From Limnomonas spitsbergensis (lineage: Eukaryota; Chlorophyta; Chlorophyceae; Chlamydomonadales), in NCBI GenBank assembly GCA_037349105.1, contig JAYJMM010000099.1, forward strand, positions 558,001 to 622,000: a stretch of DNA of 64,000 nucleotides, given 5' to 3'. Positions within the stretch are counted from its first letter, which is position 1. Every line of letters starts with the position of its first letter. Position numbers and translations under genes: made by a program. Under the pieces are notes generated by a model, which was not told where the DNA came from, made no database searches, and saw only the letters and a list, made by a program, of their open reading frames with translations. Shown piece after piece: positions 22,801 to 29,600 of the stretch.

Positions 22801-24563
22801 TCATTCCTCCTAGCTCCTCTTGCCGTGCCTGGCTGCCTGTTCCTCAGGAATTCCTTGATGTAATCCACCTGGGTTTCCTGGTATGCGTTCTCTTTGTCCT
22901 CGACTATGCGCAGCAACTCATAAGACTCTTGCCTGCTTGCTCTGCGTGTCGCTGTGCTTTGATCTGCCATTCTGGCAAGTGATTGGCTAGTCAATTCCGC
23001 CCTTTCGCTGGCGGCTGGACTGCTGGCTCTGGGTGCTTCCCTGCCCCTTGGCCGTCCTCTGAGGCTGGGCTCGCTGCTGACCTCGAAGGCTGCAGATCTG
23101 AGTGTTGGTGTTGGCGCGGCTCCTGCCTGCTGCTGCCACCTTTGCACCTCCCTGATCCCCTCAGGCCGCTGCACCCCTGTTTCAAATCCTTCCCACACCT
23201 GGTCCTCCTCATCCTCTGGTTCTGACCCAGGTTCCTCCTGGTCTCCTGTGACCTCTTTGCACCATTCGTCTGCGAAGGCTTTAACAGCCCTGGCTGCTTC
23301 GTGTCCCGTCCTTCCCTTGGATACCTGTCCAAGGGCGGCTAACAGTAGCGCCCTGTCCAGACCTGTGTGGGGGATACCCAACATGGCCTTTGTTGCCCAT
23401 CCCCGCAGATGATGGGCCTTGAACTCCTCAATGGCTGTGACCTGGTCCTGGAAATGCAAGAACGTCCTGGAGCACACTTGCTTCCACAGGTCTGTTGCCC
23501 ACTGCACAATTCCTGCCCAACCGATCGGCCCTTCTACCTCCTCATTTCCGCACGCGACTCCCCCGGTCTCCGAGCGCTCTGGCTCTCTCTGCCTCTGGCT
23601 GCCAGATCCCTCCTTGGACGTCTGCGCAGGTCTGTTCACGCTGGGTGGAAAACTGGACAGCGGTGTGCCGAAGACTGTGGATCCAGCTCCTCTTCTAACC
23701 AGTGCCTTGCGCGGCTGCAGCTGCTGCACGGGACGCAGTTCTGCTGTAGTCTGCTGCCCCTGCTTTTCCTGAACTGGGTCTGGCTGTTCTTCCTCGGATA
23801 GATCAGCCCAAGGCTTCCCTACCGGCTCAGCTGGTTTCTCCCTGTCCTTGCCTGCCTGCGAGCTCTGTCTGCCTGCTGCTGGCTGTGGCTCATCTTCCTC
23901 GTGTTTGACCTCTGCAGGCACAACCCTGGCCCCATCTCCCTCCGTCTTTATTCGAGGTTTGACTTCGCAGGTCTTATGCCAGCCTGCAAACTTGTCTGAA
24001 GCTGCGGCTACTTCTGCCCTTAGACCCGATTGGCTGGGATCTTTTTCAACCTGCTGTGTAACACTTGCCACCCTGGGCAGGCTCTGCTGCGGCTCGGCCT
24101 CAGGTGCACTGCTCTGTCGCGTGTCACAGCTCTGGGATGCTTCCGTTGCTTGATCCAAGATCAACTCTGGGGTTCCCGCTTGAGTCTGCCCCTGCTCGAA
24201 ATTCAGACAGCTGTCGGAACCAGCGGGCAACGGACCCCCTCGACCAATGCCTTTTCGTGTTACTAGTACTGCACCATCTGCTTGCGCCCCTGCCCCTCTG
24301 GGTGGTACACGGTCTGGCTCACGTACCCTGCACTCCTCTGCAGGCGGTTCTACTGGCTCTGACAGCTTTTCCGCTATCAACAGGGCCTCTGCCACAATCT
24401 CAGCACTAGCATTTTTTAGGTCTATTCCCGGCTCCAGCCCCCTCAGACGCCCACTCCTCCGTTGGACGTCAGGGTGCTGGTGCCTATCGGGGTTTAGATC
24501 TATGCCTGTCATCTCTACAGGCATTTTACGAACCGCACTGTTCTGCAGGCGTGCTGGCGACAC
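13383..24563 (-). CDS. Giant gag-protease polyprotein ORF of the retroelement (3,726 codons)
   Basis: A single uninterrupted frame from ATG at 24563. Order by approximate residue: Gln/Glu/Arg-rich charged region (1-800); gag-like helical region (830-1100); CCHC knuckle CYQCGSTSHLARDC (1156; 21057-21098); Gln/Pro repeats (~1200); retropepsin-like site M-D-S-A-C with Asp at ~1424; a variant knuckle CALCGKPDKHAVEEC (~1661); a second canonical knuckle CFKCNQPGHFANEC (2055; 18360-18401); a globular domain of unknown type (~2400-2900); a hydrophobic helix (~3400-3422; 14298-14370); and a pre-RT linker ending FAYSMEDLPGYRG (~3550). Reverse transcriptase and RNase H should follow but are deleted. The last ~170 codons read the integrase remnant in the wrong frame. 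DSA in place of DTG/DSG makes protease activity uncertain. Three knuckles suggest duplicated or fused gag modules. Confidence 0.82.
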   Translation of the reverse strand: MSPARLQNSAVRKMPVEMTGIDLNPDRHQHPDVQRRSGRLRGLEPGIDLKNASAEIVAEALLIAEKLSEPVEPPAEECRVREPDRVPPRGAGAQADGAVLVTRKGIGRGGPLPAGSDSCLNFEQGQTQAGTPELILDQATEASQSCDTRQSSAPEAEPQQSLPRVASVTQQVEKDPSQSGLRAEVAAASDKFAGWHKTCEVKPRIKTEGDGARVVPAEVKHEEDEPQPAAGRQSSQAGKDREKPAEPVGKPWADLSEEEQPDPVQEKQGQQTTAELRPVQQLQPRKALVRRGAGSTVFGTPLSSFPPSVNRPAQTSKEGSGSQRQREPERSETGGVACGNEEVEGPIGWAGIVQWATDLWKQVCSRTFLHFQDQVTAIEEFKAHHLRGWATKAMLGIPHTGLDRALLLAALGQVSKGRTGHEAARAVKAFADEWCKEVTGDQEEPGSEPEDEEDQVWEGFETGVQRPEGIREVQRWQQQAGAAPTPTLRSAAFEVSSEPSLRGRPRGREAPRASSPAASERAELTSQSLARMADQSTATRRASRQESYELLRIVEDKENAYQETQVDYIKEFLRNRQPGTARGARRNEPAGSAQSSGPKIQEAKEETQSDSYARNYTGGTQPGRQSREPPRGQAYSREQPHQHSQEPPRGQAEGREQPSQQSQEQLRGPAERSRGVRQEWQDQELPRGQAEPGRAQPWRPGSDSRPSRSEPERPPPEGSRGSAGRAGRQPSRDAHDHDEDYNRHDRYHSGRSPSRGGSGGPRSRSGSVDSGPGGADRRRPGARQESSDQEMKRLDREQARVNLQLQQQMVLQLAGVAKVAKIPAIQGNVPVLDMSHPGAVAARKYCQACGYWGSHNRLAMSDDQPALAVVAGEIAGSCQSPSAMTLLIKSLVKLWDSKPASMRPLMAAIRAAPHAGNRIAREVERIGQQWIAPAEQQGCEASLLTLWIRVVQEEVGKPTSEERTAITNLRLGAKTTLDPDVKPEETVEAFAHRVLTTAELLQISRDAVDHFGRSHSVSRMFHDGLPAVARAKLSKFVMTVPGYLSMSDENQIAVLTQQVVLWERFALEMGDLGGTGFRQITNSGPGQGEAQPNRGRRERAGQWEMRTRLDGIVHPTGSAAVPQARMDGKPRGVTWVDQAGAANYNAEGGSSAAKACYQCGSTSHLARDCRAPRARDERRPMPLVTDITPGPARQPQQQYPQQQQYPQQQQYPLPPRPQQGQAAGRPYDRNQNNRQYPRPGPGQGGQAQQAAHVSHLSNATGQAEPEGWHQTMAEMLSESVALMTQVGLVPKPAGFKQAVHNARPKSFLPEPLQEEEPVPGFTVQPSRKGAKRLVLSKLADDMSDIRLQVFKLNERLSALSFTTMPMGGDNTGHRGETSNTRPEGRTVTAAPKLQYFKNDRSNLEQCVGLMVNGKVLVAQKALMDSACTCHVITVNIAEQLVAMGAELVRTDEKIRTTDNAGADLYGVLFIYVVYGYGGPNAIMEPTVVRVVKTPPDAYEHLVGNPEFLKYNGVLEAAGRLTLRPREGPQRVQGVKDLTLPLLRASPAGGYQAAAVAWAGIQCGFAEREGWPAATVETEHEPLLQHSMATRAGTAMRAEQGAGPSSEPNPRLQRRRLVPVEAAVEETATPTAEERARARRAAELSDVEKRAVRDFMPACPAYPCALCGKPDKHAVEECERRIQDFSRTPETAPAVQAGPLAAQRRGYGTAAADRAAQATSTRSRGEQQQQQQQLQKQPQVAGPRVQQASNGKGRQAQQQQGQGKPGAARAPAQSASNSEDEAQEAEEEEDCSVEKVPEPGTSPQDRQINRLAGQVNGLKKALRWRERQMWKQSAEFVDYLKGQLAGWKVITDGQQVMTTVQREYILRAEELTGLQEALGLQHLGGPPNHGQPLPFETDPELAGCVRAMLATPSPLLDVDSEHSGMEEPKKRSPSSSDESGSGDRRLRRRSRSAQRAISEERQGAVPTPAARTQRQGAGRRSNSEERSRDRRQRSPCRDQPRGRSRERHHAEVARPYRQGQEHQRGPGPGPTNRTLAEGSGAAEPRRHLGPRHGGLCFKCNQPGHFANECTNPEQAGLTGDRPGAPAGPARGYGTWGPGRGQGMPMESRRRTFDTAMGTPSARDFQQGAAGPSAWPEPPARQEPPEGEQPRWEGTGGHTCFMTGHMEISQDRDAYQAEVSQAGPVQVAPQRMPEGQVASQVNHWAMAVEALAMNHYGTMPAGSARSVAHALEFLKDLQRRGCPAPCVGWPNLMQRFLDREWDKYDEQWDEFERREREAVPQHDVDGWDTDSGSNLSAGRYEPQEPSPLHEREFGVLCPGTPEGNQDTGRGVAGAAAETEEPHRAGSRLPAARGTAAGSQLDARAGPVRTHKGTSSRCNAWGGIDEDGETQHGSEREGRSDARGEDRQLDQSFSRDRSYSRERIYIQPFPQSLPAGEPFVQYFRLGEEMPEASTSGAMLTMPGECRDGPCRLQNHRLLDGGEQTCVDRAAAMQAVARMIFPWDAVTAVMLGAALKGYILPSTNIADYMQRGWSRHPIYAHCVSEMVSLAIAAGITAVDAACWAHPDMPDIAPAEGMWQCAQPGFMRTPWAMDCVRELMGQPALRDRAFYVPVQAMGEYERFVETTEQAPVRAGLCHPGRPGRCEATIEASIVIPRTVAGQAVPWGPAPGDARTAIPVQQLVTYYYEEMADEELPVSSAWIHMHATHDDMPVYLFARHQQDVAVTKCASVDEAEFHAYTYARGADPTVWTLMLMALQRVLLPGQRSAAMRHVWGVEDQWAPTEVTACPTWPYGPQQSPASGAMWEGEEELASSPFAVERLAAYVHQWVRQERRAWHDNRASSVLPYWQADVITTQLWRQAHPAGVRTLHPLFRGAGEVGIEEELEDLRNQPSRGHGPVGRRGADAEEPAAATDGPVQDEEPEWTQVAFVTFGAAAASWELLEYVDDLGVSALEAEPRGRAEPQAPLDSVGTSPTEDSDSRIPELSDNVSEGPPPLVEITESDEEWHEAGARPSDQDSVTRAEARDAEGNYVPADSGPGPGSPRYGMVGELPQLRRAWMRSIFQEQAAMKERRSRRAAIELGNGITLEEEANQVTAGISLQQAADQHTRRPEGAAADKKSNGRPGYPQISQPAQTAAQGPWGDPAAYSTGRWVAVLRNFVDQLDVLRRQEMGQQEAGQEASLLFRLKMLPQPDPDPRMGGYSRAVRELREELTERVSALYTGRAEGADTQQPSDSRSRQAQTGRGEDLASRVAGAQDTIRRGCGQDEPAGAGSSKAVQRANYRQERMAQCSTGQIPGAGPARASAIWADTAKLQGKKSKKARRRAGKAQRAAADRNRGSRPGLDCPALPLRVSQVDLEITWARGQQPPAQIAEPGVQPAEQLPQQPMRKTTACRGLLTCTAIKGILTGALQLILVWLLLSVCVPGAQATGQGVRGGGFTAGQGAFVSGREAAAKLSSGWLRPPAVSSMRDTGGRGACSQQERWHNGSTTGEEELPAVDDPQAAVVIDMFQPGGVVEPPAEYVKTKEGWLLGKHPDFTAEQQESLEQSLRDRQGAFAYSMEDLPGYRGTQGLDTACLSSGAVRAMETEGVVLFEPFGGNACSGSGEAAASYRQCLGESAAADWADAAQEPGRRAFGEGCPDPQGRPAQVLRGGQQRRVLGQDGALGSPWLPMLAAAGHAHGAVRGAVWTETYLPLQSGSGPLEHSQGGNGRGGSRPAFGQSGQDQRGTASRG

Positions 24564-25198
24564 CCCCTACAAAACCTGCTAACGTTTAGGCTTCTGCTCC
24601 TTATCCTTACTGCAACCTGGTGAGGATCTGCTAGTCAAGGCTGGACGGCAGGTACAGCAATTTTGCGCGATAGGCCTTGCCCCCTGCTTTTATGCTCACT
24701 AATATTTGTATCTGGCGGAATCCTCCTTCGCCCTTTTTAGCCCCTTCCCACCTTTGCTGGCTGGGCTGCCTCTAGCTGGCGCACGTCCCCTGCGGATGTC
24801 TGCCTCCTGGCGGATCTTGCGCTGTGTCAGTTCCTCTCTGACGCCTGCGGGGATCCTTTGGTACACCACAAAATTTTAACCTTGGATGATCTGTCAACAA
24901 GTTTACTTCTGTCAATGATGAATGATTGGATCCACCTGATCTCAATCTGCAGTCATACAGGAATTATCTGCTGGGTGTATAAATCCACAGCCAGATCCTC
25001 AAGCCTCTCCTGGACTCAACACTAAGTTGCCACTCTTAGTGATTCTCAGGGCTTAACTTGGCACTCTCTATGGAGATTACCACAGCAAAGTGCAATTCAT
25101 ATGCTGTCCAAGGTTGTTTGCATACAAACAAAATTCCAATCTCGCTGCACAAGCACCTTTAGCAGGAATTGGCAAATCAGGCTGATCAGGCTAGATCC
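24564..25198 (-). other. 5' leader of the retroelement internal region
   Basis: About 635 bp between A1 and the first ATG of the large ORF. No open frame of note. A TGG-starting segment (element sense, near 24870) could resemble a tRNA primer site, but it is not next to the repeat boundary and is not supported. Confidence 0.5.
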
Positions 25199-25221
25199 AC
25201 TTCGTCCCTTTCTAAAGGACA
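25199..25221 (-). promoter_or_regulatory. Candidate self-complementary primer site
   Basis: These 23 bases abut A1 exactly. They are the perfect reverse complement of a segment inside the A repeat (25627-25649 and its copy 11382-11404). In Tf1/sushi-type elements the primer-binding site is complementary to the element's own RNA rather than to a tRNA; position and pairing fit that idea. The predicted TATA box at 25351-25358 lies between the pairing segment of A1 and the site, so the partner in the RNA would more naturally be the A2 copy near the 3' end. Confidence 0.55.
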
Positions 25222-25852
25222 CGCGAGGTGCGCTTCAGGTCCGTGGCGGACTTCTTTCCTCACTGCAGTGACGGACGCCTACGGGCAGGCTCGGTGACTA
25301 CTCACTGGCTGCGAGTGCTCTTCGAGTTAAGCAGCTAGGTGGATATTGTGTATATATAGCAACAGACTTTGGGGGCATAGGCCTTCTGGCCGTCTGGTCG
25401 CGATCCAGCAGGGCTATGTTAAGGACACTTACCGCGTAACACGCGGAGAGACGGACGGGACGAGGCTGCGTACTTCTTCTTCTGCAGAGTCTCGTTTCTC
25501 TTACTGGGGTACTTGTCTCCAGCTAGATCAGCGGTGGCTGAGCTAGGCTTGACTCGAGTTAAGGTACTGACTTATATGGAAGCTGCTGGTCTCAAAGACT
25601 GCCGGTGCTTGTTACAAATAGAGGTCTGTCCTTTAGAAAGGGACGAAGTAACTAGCCAAGGCAATTGCCGGGATACAGGGACCCGGCAGGCCCAGTTCAG
25701 AGTACGGTAGAACCTGTCAAACTAATCCTGCGTAAGCGGGTTTCTAGGTCTCAGCTCAAATCCGGAGACTCCGCAGAGAAGCTGCGGAGTCACCGATGAC
25801 GCTAACTGCGGTCTAAACGGTTCTGTCACGTATACTGTAATATACTGTGACA
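25222..25852 (-). repeat. Terminal repeat segment A1 with promoter-like TATA box
   Basis: Identical to 10977-11607. On the element strand it starts TGTCACAG at the outer boundary. TATATATA at 25351-25358 could direct transcription into the internal region. Confidence 0.93.
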
Positions 25853-26180
25853 TTTGTCTGCATCTAGCTGGTGCACCATGTCTACATGCCTTTGGATGGA
25901 TCCAGGCAAATGCAGGATTTGGAAATGTAAATTCCATGCGACGATGCTCATGTCAATCGGGGGGCCTGCCCAGCATCTCGCCCTCAGCCTCTCTTCATGC
26001 TTGGGCATTTTTCTGTGTTTGCACCAGGTGTTTGCGTCTCAGGATTTTAAGGGTTAGGCGGCTTGCCCTGCACTTTGTAAAGCACAAGCAAAGTAAATTG
26101 TTCATGTAGTCAATCTGAGGGCTAGACTTTTCATGGACTGGGGAACGGAACTTAGTCTTCTTCAATTTCGCCATTCTTTA
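25853..26180. other. Flank of the retroelement insertion
   Basis: Starts with the TTTG duplicate. A TGTAA motif near 25925, the usual chlorophycean polyadenylation signal, would sit about 130 bp past the stop at 10683 if the element were removed. This region is probably the displaced end of that gene's 3' UTR. Confidence 0.4.
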
Positions 26181-26189
26181 ATTCCCGTC

Positions 26190-26290
26190 TCTTTCCCTGT
26201 GCTTCCTTTTTCTTCCATCCAGACAGGGGGGCACCCGCGCGGCTGAGCCTTTTGAGCAGTGGCCCGAGGTGCCACGTCATTAAACATCAG
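26190..26290 (+). repeat. Dispersed family-2 copy (SINE-like)
   Basis: Pyrimidine-rich lead (CTCTTTCCCTGTGCTTCC), then GGGGGCACCCGCGCGGCTGAG and CCTTTTGAGCAGTGGCCCGA, ending near GCCACGTCATT. It matches the better copies at 49.0 and 49.7 kb. Confidence 0.6.
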
Positions 26291-26643
26291 AATTGTAGTT
26301 TAACTGGCTGGATGAGACCCCTCATGTAACGGACTAACGGTACCCTGTCCTGACGTTTGTATTGTGAAAAAGAGGACCCGGACAGCCTGAGAGCTATAGA
26401 AAGGCCGTATTACAAAAACCAAGGCCCTTTTCAAAAGCCTCATGCACAGACATTAGGAGAAAAATGAACCCCATGCAAGCCCCTCCGCCTGACCCCTTGA
26501 ACCAAGCGACGACCTCCGGTGAAAACTTAACCTCATGCAAGCCCCTCCGCCTGACTACGAGCTGCTGCTTCTGCAAGGGCTGTCCCAGCATCACATTTCG
26601 CCTTGCCTCCGTCATGAAACCGTAGACACAAAAACAACTGGCC

Positions 26644-29600
26644 TCAGACCAGTCTGCCCTGGTCCGCCAATTCTCGGATTACAGCCACCACCTGATGACA
26701 ATCCTTCTCGCTGGCGCCGAGAGCCATGCGGCTTCGGAGCTTCTGGTAAAGCGTTCGCAAGAGCCCTGGCTCGCACTCCAGGAGGCCACTGACCATGGCG
26801 TTGAAATCACTCTGCGACAGGTCCAAGTGGCGACAAATCTGCGGCAAAAACACAATTAGCGATATAATATGCAATACAAAGTTTTCACAGGTGGTGTTGC
26901 CATGTGAGTAGCCAGGGGAGTTGTAGGATTTAGGGTTTAGGGCTGCACGAGGGTTGGTTGGGTGTAGGTGTAATGTTCAGGTTTATGCGAGGGCCACGGG
27001 CGGGAATGCATTTCACAAGGATGGGCAGGACACAGGGGGGAAGGGATGGAACGGGGAGAAGCCCATGGGAGGGATGAGTTCGGTGGAGGGATGCTGGCAA
27101 GCGGGCGCAGCCCGTTGTGTACGCATGGTAGGCATGCCATGCAGGCACTCACTCACTTTCATGACATGCAGACATCCACTTCCTTTTATGCCATGCAGGC
27201 ATGCACCCATTTTCATGACATGCAGGCATGTACTCACTTTCATGCCATGCAGACATGCACTCCCTTTCATGCCATACAGACATGCACTCCCTTTCATGCC
27301 ATGCAGGCATGCACTCCCCTTCATGCCATACAGACATGTACTCCCTTTCATGCCATGCAGGCATGCACCAATTTTCGGCCATGCAGGCCTGCACACCCCT
27401 ACATGCCATGCAGACACGCACAACCATTTATGACATGCAGGCACGCACTCACTTTCATGCCACACGGGCTTGCACTCACTTTCATGAAATCTCTCAGGGC
27501 ATGCCATTCCAGTGCTCCTAAATTCATGGCCCCGATGTCAAAGTGCGGTAGATTCGGCCACGGCGGAGGCTTCCAGGACGCAACATGTGCGTCATCGAAA
27601 GCGGGCTGAGGAGGAGCTGCGGGAGCAGGCTGGCTGGCGAGCTTGGCCGGGCTGCCCTCCTCAGCATGGTCCATTGGCTCATCCTTTATCTGGTAGGAGA
27701 GCGGGGGGAGTATTAAATAATGGCATTTTGATCCATATAGAGGGACCGTCTATCAAAAAGGGGAGAATACACTCCTCTGCTATTTAATCAGTGTTGTTTT
27801 TTCGGCTTTAAGTCCACCTAGGGTAGGCCGCCCTGCGGCCGCGAAAGGCCCGAGTGGGACAAAACCTGGACCGGCCTACCACTGGGGGCCAAAGGAGCAT
27901 GGCTGACCACAAACGGGGCCCCAGGCAAAAGGCCCCAGTGTAGCTGACATGTAGCTGAATCACGAAAAAGAAAACTGCTTTCTGGTTTCTGCACATTGAT
28001 GGGCAGACCAACAAAGAGCATAGTGGCAAAAACCGACTTCTTTAGTTATTATCGTGTGTGAGGCCGGGTTTATATGGGTCCATGAGGCAGCCACGCCTGG
28101 GCCAACGGGGACCAAACTTTGACTGGCCTCCAGCAATTGACCAGATATCTACAGCGCCTGCTGCACGTAGCCCCACTGCCGGCCTTAACCCGGTATAAAG
28201 CTTAAGCAAAGCGGAAGCACCCGGAAACAAAAACACGCGTCAAGTCCAGATTGCGCACCTCAATGACCAGTGGCGCTGATGGTGCTCCTTCTGTCAATGG
28301 AGGAGCAGGTCCTGAAGAGCGCTGCCCCGCTCCCTGCGCCTTTCTGGTCACACGTTGCCCCGCCTGGACTCCGCGGAGTGGCGACGAGCCAGCGCTAAGC
28401 GATGCGGAGCGGAGAGCGCCGTCCCCCGCAGCGGGCCTGGAACCAGCACCTGATGTCCAAGAAGCAGAAACGGGAAATGAGGCACTTTTCAACCAACCAA
28501 CCAACTGAACAACTGACCAACGTAAATACCAACCCACCCGCAGCACACAGCGCACCTGCCTCTTATCCACCGCGTTTGTTCCTAATGCAGGCGTTGGCGT
28601 TGCAGCATCAAAAGGGAACAGATGAAGCAAAGCATAAGACATGATCGCATGCAGCACACAGCCCACCTGCCATCCATCTTTCTCACCCTCTGCCGGTGCT
28701 GCCGTTGACGTTGCAGCATCCCAATGGGCAGATGAAGAATGATATAAAAACACGATTGCATGCAGCACACAGCAGTACACAGGACACCTACCACCATTCT
28801 TCCTCACCTTCTGCCCTGATGCAGGTGCTTAGGTTACGGCATCCAAAGGAACAGATGCAAAATAATACAGCACATGATCGCACACAGTAGTACAGCACAT
28901 GATCGCACACAGTAGTACAGCACGTGATCGCACACAGTAGTACAGCACATGATCTCACACAGTAGTACAGCAAATGATCTCACACAGTAGTACAGCACAT
29001 GATCTCACACAGTAGTACAGCACATGATCGCACACAGTAGTACAGCACGTGATCGCACACAGTAGTACAGCACATGATCTCACACAGTAGTACAGCACAT
29101 GATCTCACACAGTAGTACAGCACATGATCTCACACAGTAGTACAGCAAATGATCTCACACAGTAGTACAGCACATGATCTCACACAGTAGTACAGCAAAT
29201 GATCTCACACAGTAGTACAGCACATGATCTCACACAGTAGTACAGCACATCATCTCACACAGTAGTACAGCACATGATCTCACACAGTAGTACAGCAAAT
29301 GATCTCACACTGTAGTACATCACATGATCCCACACAGTAGTACAGCACATGATCTCACACAGTAGTACAGCACATGATCTCACACAGTAGTACAGCACAT
29401 GATCTCACACAGTAGTACAGCACATGATCTCACACAGTAGTACAGCACATCATCTCACACAGTAGTACAGCAAATGATCTCACACAGTAGTATAGCACAT
29501 GATCTCACCAAGTAGTACAGCACATGATCTCACCCAGTAGTACAGCACATGATCTCACACAGTAGTACAGCACATGATCTCACACAGTAGTACAGCACAT

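Larger units (their letters stand above)
10743..25856 (-). mobile_element. Retroelement with split direct repeats and Ty3/gypsy-like coding
   Basis: The element runs from 10747 to 25852. Read on the minus strand the order is A1 (25852-25222, 631 bp), internal region (25221-11843), B1 (11842-11610, 233 bp), the dinucleotide GC, A2 (11607-10977), B2 (10979-10747). A1/A2 and B1/B2 are identical by eye, so the insertion is young. The outer ends are TGTC and GACA, and TTTG flanks both sides (10743-10746 and 25853-25856), a possible 4-bp target duplication. A-internal-B-A-B is the split-direct-repeat layout described for PAT and Kangaroo elements of the DIRS order. Those use a tyrosine recombinase, whereas this element carries a DDE-integrase remnant. 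No reverse transcriptase is present, so the copy is non-autonomous. Alternatives are a Ty3/gypsy 2-LTR circle opened inside the LTR, or a nested insertion. Confidence 0.88.

Noticed and set aside
24850..24890. tRNA primer-binding site starting TGG (element sense)
   Set aside because: It lies over 300 bp from the repeat boundary; the self-complementary site at 25199-25221 is exactly at the boundary.
10747..25852. Classification as an ordinary DIRS/Kangaroo element
   Set aside because: The repeat layout fits, but no tyrosine recombinase was found and a DDE-integrase C-terminus is present. RT is missing, so the order cannot be settled from RT phylogeny.
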